12,249 nucleotides of DNA from Dunaliella salina (taxonomy: Eukaryota > Chlorophyta > Chlorophyceae > Chlamydomonadales > Dunaliellaceae). Below the pieces are notes generated by a model. That model was not told the DNA's origin. It saw only the letters and a program-made list of their open reading frames with translations, and ran no database searches. The stretch is taken from assembly GCA_002284615.2 (NCBI GenBank), contig MU070568.1, forward strand, positions 34,747 through 46,995, given 5' to 3'. This document shows, piece after piece, positions 10,973-12,249 of this stretch (the stretch's first letter is position 1; the number at the start of each line of letters is the position of its first letter). A program made the position numbers and the translations under genes.

Positions 10973-11741
10973 CCAGAAGCTCATCCTGTACAGTACAGAC
11001 ATGTCCTCCGCCGCGCGCTCAGCAGCTCCCCCCCCCCCAAATGCCCCCTGGAAATGAAGAGCATGTCTGGTGTTCATGATGGATGTCAATTTTTGCATGG
11101 CAGCTTCATGCGTCCGATATTATGGCTTGTGCTGATTTGATGCCTTGGCAAACATGGCTTCTGCTGCTGCAAGTCCTCTGCTGCATTTGGCAAAACCTTG
11201 CTGTAGAGATCATATTCCGTCAATACATGCAGCGCTGTGCTGCAGTAGGTGGTTTTGAAGAGTGCATTACCGGAAGCTGGGCTTCCACAAACCTTCGGTA
11301 AATAATTCGCTTTTATGGGTTCAAATTGTGCTCAGCCTCCGCTTCACACAAGCAGCACATTTGGGCAGCTCACCCTGGATCCAGGTATTGGTTATCAGTA
11401 GGGTTGGATAGCCACCACGCCAAGCCTTGCCAAGAGCAAGGCTCAACGAGGCTCGGCGAGTTTATTTGGCGGATGGGCCTCACCCTCGGTGGGAATGAGG
11501 GTCACCAAAAATGGTGCAAAATCGCCAAAAAGATACCCAAGAAAACTGCAAAAATCCAAGAAAAATTAGTTTACACATTTACAATGTCTAGAGAAGTGTT
11601 TTGGGATGATGCTGGGCAGTGCCACAGGAGGAGACACAGGTGAGAGAGCTGGGTTTGCAGCAGTACCAGGGAACCTACATGCATGCAGTTGCTGAATTTG
11701 AGGCAACCCTCCTTGCAGTTCCCTGTGGTCAGGGCCTGCAG
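1..11741 (+). CDS. Membrane-anchored class III nucleotide cyclase with two cyclase-like domains, partial, 11 exons
   Basis: Predicted membrane enzyme that would make cAMP or cGMP from ATP or GTP. Joining 1-210, 1269-1393, 2345-2564, 3336-3491, 4309-4534, 6818-6948, 7514-7561, 8507-8611, 9148-9215, 10614-10763 and 11661-11741 gives 506 codons without a stop, reading from base 3, with matching phase at all ten junctions. Residues about 11-33 form a transmembrane helix. Residues about 56-315 are a class III cyclase domain (VTTDVAGYT, HNKII, MGGDSYTL, AFRDAFDAVAFSLQ, RVRIGIATG, ISDAAAGGQ, AVVLNMG). Residues about 430-506 look like the first part of a second, degenerate cyclase domain. The N-terminal, probably extracytoplasmic, part and the C-terminus lie outside the window. 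Family membership is clear from exons 1-5. Substrate is not decided: the usual Lys (adenylyl) or Glu (guanylyl) before the second metal Asp is Asp103 here. Confidence 0.8.
142..370 (+). repeat. Tandem duplication of exon 1 end with a second donor
   Basis: Bases about 142-216 recur at 291-365 with a constant offset of 149 and few mismatches (exon end gggtataccg|gtgggt against ggtatactg|gtgggt). The second copy still encodes SGQPALIVTTDVAGYT in another frame. Between the copies, at about 203-300, lies a shorter degenerate repeat built on gtataccggtgggtgctta. Using donor 2 from the real exon frame would change phase from 1 to 0 and frameshift exon 2. Confidence 0.85.
360..1268 (+). other. Rest of intron 1
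   Basis: No coding exon is supported here. The region is A/T-richer than the exons between about 430 and 710. It holds one two-copy direct repeat (713-755 and 786-827, offset 73; agtacactcaatgg then a T/G-rich tail ending aaagctg). A faint echo of that tail lies just before the exon 2 acceptor at about 1227-1250. Short ORFs on both strands at 707-1113 show no family resemblance. Confidence 0.6.
713..827 (+). repeat. Two-copy direct repeat in intron 1
   Basis: Bases 713-755 and 786-827 share agtacactcaatgg, a divergent middle (ccctcgtcttttggt against cctcacctttggtt) and aaagctg. Offset is 73 bases. Confidence 0.7.
1269..1393 (+). CDS. Exon 2: cyclase core with second metal-binding Asp
   Basis: The exon lies between the acceptor ttgcctgcag and the donor ttg|gtacgt. 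It encodes LCAKDPRLARTAMDVHNKII and then a segment ending GSVIDMGGDSYTL. This matches the helix and beta-hairpin of class III cyclases of the trypanosome, fungal and algal type, where a HN/HD..I motif is followed by a G-D-(S/A)-(F/Y) turn. Asp107 in GGD is the expected second metal ligand. The position that reads Lys in adenylyl and Glu in guanylyl cyclases is Asp103. Phase is 1 in, 0 out. The donor runs straight into a long GT repeat. Confidence 0.88.
1398..1483 (+). repeat. (GT)n then (GC)n microsatellite at the 5' end of intron 2
   Basis: About 36 GT units (1398-1470) start four bases inside the donor gtacgt and pass directly into about six GC units (to 1483). Open frames across it are artefacts of the repeat. 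The placement gives exon 2 a ladder of GT dinucleotides directly after its donor. Confidence 0.97.
1690..2358 (+). repeat. Array of decoy acceptors and exon 3 starts
   Basis: Six degenerate copies of ggtgctggtgcag followed by gcattctgggatgctttaga or a variant precede the real exon 3 start. Acceptor-like AGs end at 1703, 1816, 1938, 2054, 2138 and 2258, with the real one at 2344; spacings are 113, 122, 116, 84, 120 and 86. Each copy extends past the acceptor into exon sequence: AFWDALDA in the copy at 1939 matches AFRDAFDA of the exon. The copies end in gcagcgtcctcattc, which matches exon gtcgcgttctcc. Most keep a usable AG; those at 1703 and 2258 have diverged acceptors. Confidence 0.9.
2345..2564 (+). 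CDS. Exon 3: cyclase helix plus Ser/Thr/Pro-rich insertion
   Basis: The acceptor gtggtgcag|gcg gives the phase-0 join SYTL-AFRDAFDAVAFSLQTQ, as expected for this part of the cyclase fold (F.D..DAV.F.L..Q..L, then WP at residues 135-136). After WP the protein enters a low-complexity stretch (TVTPTVSPTPTESGSP) that continues into exon 4. It replaces the usually shorter link to the RIGI strand. The donor is cagg|gtaagt at 2564/2565, phase 1. The upstream intron carries six degenerate copies of this exon's acceptor and first codons. The downstream intron carries copies of its donor. Confidence 0.87.
2543..2650 (+). repeat. Copies of the exon 3 donor
   Basis: The real exon end aataagtggcaaccagg|gtaagtcgat at 2549-2574 is followed by a damaged copy (ttccaaccagg|ggaagtcgat, donor GT changed to GG at 2601) and an almost perfect copy (aataagtggcaaccagg|gtaagttgat) with an intact donor at 2639. 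The perfect copy is 74 bases downstream, so its use would shift the frame. Confidence 0.85.
2645..3335 (+). other. Intron 3 remainder with a short tandem repeat
   Basis: A degenerate repeat of about 58 bases is seen at 2945-3005 and 3006-3063 (aaagggcaacgagggg / aaaaggcaaaggg, then atcact...cacag, then ctcagcaa). No link to exon 4 is visible. Open frames here, including one at 3230-3335 that runs into exon 4, look like intron read-through: the acceptor tgtgttgtgcag lies inside it. Confidence 0.55.
3336..3491 (+). CDS. Exon 4: cyclase RIGIATG strand
   Basis: The acceptor is gtgttgtgcag|gt, phase 1, which completes a Gly codon with exon 3. The start is linker-like (SVEGMDNDVAATPQLSST). The second half encodes LRVRIGIATGTLAAGV, the (R/H)-I-G-I-(H/A)-(S/T)-G strand and loop of class III cyclases, followed by SPVVTLSK. 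The donor is aaaag|gtgtgtgg, phase 1, and the join to exon 5 reads SPVVTLSKEISDAAAGGQ. In many class III enzymes this segment carries an Asn and an Arg that stabilise the transition state (N-x-x-x-R). Thr and Glu stand there in my alignment. Some algal cyclases also seem to lack them, so this need not mean inactivity. Confidence 0.87.
3412..3710 (+). repeat. Copies of the exon 4 end with decoy donors, 94-base period
   Basis: The exon segment from ggtgcgcattggcattgcca to ctctcaaaag|gtgtgtgg is repeated twice in the intron. Exon-end positions are 3491 (real), 3585 and 3679, exactly 94 apart. A partial copy adds an extra donor at 3511/3512, and a remnant ends near 3700 (ctctcagaag|gtgcgt). The copies retain most bases encoding LQTSPVVTLSK. 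A 94-base step shifts the frame. Confidence 0.9.
3754..4258 (+). repeat. Degraded copies of the exon 5 start
   Basis: Bases 3754-3845 resemble exon 5 over about 80 bases and still encode EVSDASDGGQASKDGAAFHL before degrading. A second remnant at about 4213-4250 (cccaggtgctgcagacggtggctaga) matches ctcagatgctgcggccggtggccaga. The pre-acceptor stretch (cacagctacagcaaaagctt...cacatgc) appears three times, at about 3830, 4173 and 4262, the last leading into the real acceptor. Neither copy keeps a good acceptor. Confidence 0.8.
4309..4534 (+). CDS. Exon 5: C-terminal part of the first cyclase domain
   Basis: The acceptor gcgcaatgcag|ag completes a Glu codon (residue 237). The exon encodes EISDAAAGGQTFMDGATFQL, the family segment S-D-A-A-x-G-G-Q-x-x-x-D-x-x-T-F, then IKDQLLELGSV, a variable loop, and AAVVLN near the domain end. 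The donor is aacat|gtgagt, phase 2. The join to exon 6 gives VVLNMGHFV, resembling the V-V-L-(D/N)-M-G ending of related cyclases. If the donor were not used, translation would stop at the TGA at 4536-4538 directly after VVLNM. The strong GTGAGT and the phase match with exon 6 favour splicing. Two degraded copies of the exon start lie upstream. Confidence 0.85.
4535..5745 (+). other. First part of intron 5, no supported exon
   Basis: This is the longest intron (4535-6817). Its first 1.2 kb shows no repeat array. ORFs of 126 codons (+, 4992-5372) and 140 codons (-, 4738-5160) overlap each other on opposite strands and resemble nothing I know. A faint reverse-transcriptase-like string lies near 5641-5706. 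The stretch may be old transposon-derived sequence. Confidence 0.5.
5623..5763 (+). pseudogene. Possible remnant of a non-LTR retrotransposon reverse transcriptase
   Basis: Translated from 5641 the frame reads DPEPIKHVSYELHADDTGQI then YVLL, ending at a stop soon after 5763. SYELHADDTGQIYV resembles the S-Y-x-x-Y-A-D-D-T-Q-(L/I)-Y core of LINE-type reverse transcriptases, with His for Tyr and one inserted Gly. The preceding conserved block (P-Q-G-x-x-L-G-P) is not visible, so the similarity is short and may be chance. Downstream, 5816-5830 has two TGTAA motifs, the usual polyadenylation signal of green algae. Confidence 0.25.
5746..5869 (+). repeat. 36-base perfect direct repeat
   Basis: Bases 5746-5781 and 5834-5869 are identical (beginning agacaaggagcataccc, ending gggagttgt), offset 88. 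The spacer carries ccttgtaaccttgtaatttt with two TGTAA motifs. Perfect identity implies a recent duplication compared with the degenerate arrays elsewhere in the window. Confidence 0.92.
6088..6831 (+). repeat. Degenerate repeats leading to the exon 6 acceptor
   Basis: The exon 6 start (cttctcttgcttgcag|gggtcactttgtaag) is echoed at 6090-6120 (cttctcttgctttaaaaagagtcgctttgtt) and 6300-6332 (cttctcttgcttaaaaggggttgctttgtag). Extra tgcttgcag acceptors lie near 6361 and 6478. A larger unit recurs about 340 bases apart: 6165-6250 and 6503-6600 share ctcccccccacaca, ccaga, gtggcac, aggcc and aacaaa. The region is strongly T/C-rich. Confidence 0.72.
6818..6948 (+). CDS. Exon 6: linker after first cyclase domain
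   Basis: The acceptor tctcttgcttgcag|g provides the third base of the Met codon begun in exon 5. The frame gives GHFVRSSAMAEKDVAGMVET and continues through an acidic, Ser/Thr-containing stretch to VPVYTQSNDA. The donor is gacgcct|gtgagt at 6948/6949, phase 1. I see no domain; it reads as a connector. Support comes from phase agreement, a strong donor and acceptor, and repeats on both sides: degraded acceptor copies at about 6104-6370 and 6699-6745, and four donor copies at 7029-7258. The opening GHFVR may complete the last strand of the cyclase domain. Confidence 0.72.
6930..7285 (+). repeat. Five-copy array of the exon 6 donor
   Basis: The exon end caaagcaatgacgcct|gtgagtctgct is followed by four copies ending at 7029 (gtaatt), 7104 (gtgagt), 7184 (gggagg, GT lost) and 7258 (gtgagt). 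Spacings are 81, 75, 80 and 74. Each unit also contains a ggctgcagtctcact-type stretch with a possible acceptor. The first two decoys keep phase, but an in-frame TAA lies before them. Confidence 0.9.
7323..7395 (+). repeat. 38-base tandem repeat in intron 6
   Basis: The string gtagttggcaagagaggcttcaaagct at 7323 recurs at 7361 with one change. A related aaggaggcttc follows at about 7398. Confidence 0.85.
7514..7561 (+). CDS. Exon 7: short charged segment, 3' end uncertain
   Basis: The acceptor ccttcttacag|ac completes Tyr with the T left by exon 6. The exon encodes YRKHWERYLTEEWPEE. Its frame stays open to a TAG at 7594-7596, so three ends are possible: a donor at 7562 (gtgcca, weak), a donor at 7589 (gtttgt, weak), or termination at 7596. 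Both donors are phase 1 and fit the acceptor before 8507. The bases just after 7561 (encoding GARKEARGG) resemble the start of exon 8 (ARKQGPYG). That suggests they are an intronic copy of the next exon's start, so I end the exon at 7561. The segment is rich in Glu, Arg and Trp. No domain is recognised. Confidence 0.5.
7750..8500 (+). repeat. Minisatellite of about 107 bases, seven copies, ending at exon 8
   Basis: The anchor gcattccctgcc or a variant lies at 7843, 7948, 8060, 8168, 8273, 8380 and 8488, spaced 105, 112, 108, 105, 107 and 108. Each unit also has a cttcttgggttaagcgca type segment and gctgcaagcatgaaaggag. The last unit runs into exon 8. Unit text after the anchor (aaggcccttatgggga) matches the exon 8 start (caagggccttatgggac), so the units are degraded acceptor-plus-exon copies. 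Long spurious frames on both strands cross the array. Confidence 0.92.
8507..8611 (+). CDS. Exon 8: start of connector to second cyclase-like domain
   Basis: This exon encodes ARKQGPYGTVVLLYLSEQ and continues through LNVQRTLADFLQTAQ to the donor cagg|gtaggt at 8611/8612, phase 1. An acceptor at gatag|cc (8506) matches the phase of exon 7. An alternative phase-0 acceptor, cccag|ata at 8502, would add two residues and does not match. The segment combines a hydrophobic strand (TVVLLYL) with an amphipathic helix (VQRTLADFLQ). I do not recognise it as a named domain. Seven copies of a 107-base unit precede it, and the last unit merges into this exon. Confidence 0.66.
8771..9147 (+). repeat. Copies of the exon 9 acceptor region
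   Basis: Copies of tctgcag|ctgtcatgaaaggcag type end their AG at 8774, 8999 (weak) and 9072, before the real 9147. Each is followed by text like exon 9 (ctatcacagaaggg, ctgtcatgaaaggcagcc) and gatgtatgaagtgtccagctg. A short (CTTAC)n-like run lies at about 9028-9048. Confidence 0.75.
9148..9215 (+). CDS. Exon 9: short charged linker
   Basis: The acceptor ctgtgactgcag|ct completes an Ala codon with exon 8, and the donor is ttccag|gtgtgg, phase 0. The exon encodes TTEGQLPEAAGKEKPRSLLI followed by FQ, a charged Ala/Pro-containing linker ending in a hydrophobic stretch. Decoy-like copies of its acceptor and first bases lie at about 8774, 8999 and 9072 (for example gcag followed by ctgtcatgaaaggcagccac). 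These mark the true boundary in the same way as for other exons. Other frames over this interval hit stops or break phase. Confidence 0.64.
9216..10169 (+). other. First part of intron 9
   Basis: No exon is supported. It contains a pyrimidine-rich (tcctat)n-like tract at about 9380-9425, a two-copy repeat at 9661-9757, and a distinct block at about 9780-10040 with an open minus-strand frame of 80 codons. That block resembles nothing I can name. An in-phase exon of a multiple of three bases could be hidden here. Confidence 0.5.
9661..9757 (+). repeat. Two-copy repeat, offset 58
   Basis: Bases 9661-9698 and 9719-9757 are identical apart from one inserted T (acctcgcctgctcctgttct, then cctcaaggtgctgccag). 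Confidence 0.93.
10150..10602 (+). repeat. Degenerate array leading to exon 10
   Basis: The string gatctggctgccacgctctg or a variant occurs at 10184, 10241, 10272, 10342, 10412 and 10464, with units of 31 to 78 bases also containing tattgcacaaaatagctgcc and cattcttgctccct. The last degraded unit (about 10541-10602: tgatcacgctatgttgcaca, cgttgcccactttggctcgg, ctacattgttggaaccgcag) runs into exon 10. The exon start ggcgccctgcagtccttcc lines up with ggctgccacgctctgtatt of the units. Confidence 0.8.
10614..10763 (+). CDS. Exon 10: start of a second, degenerate cyclase-like domain
   Basis: The acceptor gccctgcag|tcc is phase 0 and matches exon 9; another acceptor at 10602 would be phase 1. The exon encodes SFLGNPELLPCITAVFACVS, then GFLSFEEKYPEEAAQVADQV and VLCVQRMLQE. 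It aligns with residues 57-92 of the same protein: VFACVSGF sits where VTTDVAGY does, YPEEAAQVADQV where DPRLARTAMDVH does, and CVQRML where NKIIES does. The first metal Asp is replaced by Cys447 in this alignment. The donor is gag|gtaggg, phase 0. Base composition is more GC-rich than the flanking intron. I infer a partner or pseudo-cyclase half; the similarity is moderate and by eye. Confidence 0.76.
10764..10905 (+). repeat. Fragments of exon 10 repeated after its donor
   Basis: Exon text atttgaagaaaagtacccag (10686-10705) recurs after the donor at about 10776 (catttgaagagaagtacctag), 10851 (catttgaagaaaagtaccca) and 10881 (catttgaagagaattaccca). The exon end catgcttcaagag|gtaggg recurs as aatgcttcaag|gggtagag near 10832. 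The copies join the donor region directly to an earlier exon piece. Confidence 0.8.
10910..10970 (+). repeat. (AC)n microsatellite in intron 10
   Basis: About 30 AC units with one interruption (acgcac) near 10965. Orientation is opposite to the GT run in intron 2. Confidence 0.97.
10971..11660 (+). other. Rest of intron 10
   Basis: The region contains a run of ten C at about 11029-11038 and an inverted repeat at 11423-11443 (AGCCTTGC, five-base loop, GCAAGGCT). A frame at 11083-11301 could be read as an alternative last exon, since its acceptor atggcag at 11101-11102 is phase 0, but its composition is intron-like. No array of exon 11 copies is seen. Confidence 0.5.
11661..11741 (+). CDS. Exon 11 (last in window): second cyclase-like domain, continued
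   Basis: The exon lies between the acceptor gggtttgcag|cag and the donor ctgcag|gtgagt, phase 0 in and out, 27 codons. It encodes QYQGTYMHAVAEFEATLLAV then PCGQGLQ. After exon 10 this continues the second cyclase-like domain: GTYMHAVAEFEATLLAV lies opposite GSVIDMGGDSYTLAF of the first. The second metal Asp is replaced by Glu491 in that alignment. The next exon must lie beyond the window. The short exon and plain splice signals leave some doubt, but both phases fit. Confidence 0.68.
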
Positions 11742-12149
11742 GTGAGTTTGATTCGGTGGAGAAGCAGCAGCACAGGGGCAGCAAGCAGTGACAACTGAGG
11801 GTGACCTGGAAGCCAGCTGCTCAATTACAAGAATGAACAGTGATGGCAGGAGCTGTGGTGACAAATGGGAGTGGGAGGGGGCGTGGAGATGATGTCTGAG
11901 TTGGTGCAACTTGTTCTGGCCTGCTCAACAGCCGTTCCAGTGAAATTCATTCACTGAAGTGTTTTAAAAGTTGTCTGTAAAATCTTGGATCGAATGGACC
12001 CTGGGAGAAGTTTTTTGGCTTTGAAATTTTGTGCTGGACCCCCTTCCTTCCCGAAAACCCTTCCAATGCCCCCACCCAAATATTTAGGGCACTAGTCTGC
12101 TACTTTTGAAATTCCATATCCATCTGAATGCACACAACGCAGAAAAAAT

Positions 12150-12190
<41 letters not shown>

Positions 12191-12216
12191 CCCTTCCCCC
12201 TCCACATTTCTGTGCA

Positions 12217-12249
<33 letters not shown>
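11742..12249 (+). other. Start of intron 11
   Basis: The intron begins gtgagt and continues to the window end. I see no exon. Its last 100 bases are dominated by two GT runs. Confidence 0.6.
12152..12249 (+). repeat. Two (GT)n microsatellites
   Basis: GT runs lie at 12152-12188 and 12220-12249, separated by a C/T-rich spacer. The second reaches the window end and may continue. Confidence 0.97.

Noticed and set aside
11083..11301. Alternative terminal exon ending at a TAA at 11299-11301
   Set aside because: The acceptor and phase are possible, but the protein has no relation to a cyclase domain, whereas exon 11 at 11661 continues the second domain.

Overview
The window looks like nuclear DNA of a green alga, probably a chlamydomonadalean chlorophyte with long introns (a Dunaliella-like genome is my guess). 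The reasons are short exons of 48 to 226 bases with GT-AG introns, T/C-rich tracts ending in tgcag at acceptors, long GT/AC runs, and a membrane-bound class III nucleotide cyclase of a type common in these algae. There is no prokaryotic gene organisation. I could support no RNA gene, CRISPR array or complete mobile element.

The whole window appears to lie inside one gene on the + strand. I reconstruct eleven exons: 1-210, 1269-1393, 2345-2564, 3336-3491, 4309-4534, 6818-6948, 7514-7561, 8507-8611, 9148-9215, 10614-10763 and 11661-11741. Joined, they give one uninterrupted frame of 506 codons from base 3 to base 11741. Every splice phase matches its partner. The product continues beyond both ends. 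In order it holds one transmembrane helix (residues about 11-33), a short basic juxtamembrane stretch, and a class III cyclase domain (about 56-315) with both metal-binding aspartates (Asp64, Asp107). A connector follows, then the start of a second cyclase-like domain (about 430-506) in which both aspartates appear to be lost. Exons 1-5 are well supported by family motifs. Exons 6-11 rest on splice signals, phase and coding-like composition; the 3' end of exon 7 is the weakest boundary.

The introns are the unusual part. Most are filled with degenerate tandem copies of the exon boundary next to them. Donor copies follow exons 1, 3, 4, 6 and, fragmentarily, 10. Acceptor-plus-exon-start copies precede exons 3, 5, 6, 8, 9 and 10. 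Many copies keep a usable-looking GT or AG. Where I measured the spacing (149, 74, 94, 188 bases) a donor switch would usually break the frame. The gene thus carries dense fields of decoy splice sites. The remaining introns hold GT/AC microsatellites, a few direct repeats and one weak trace of a reverse transcriptase.
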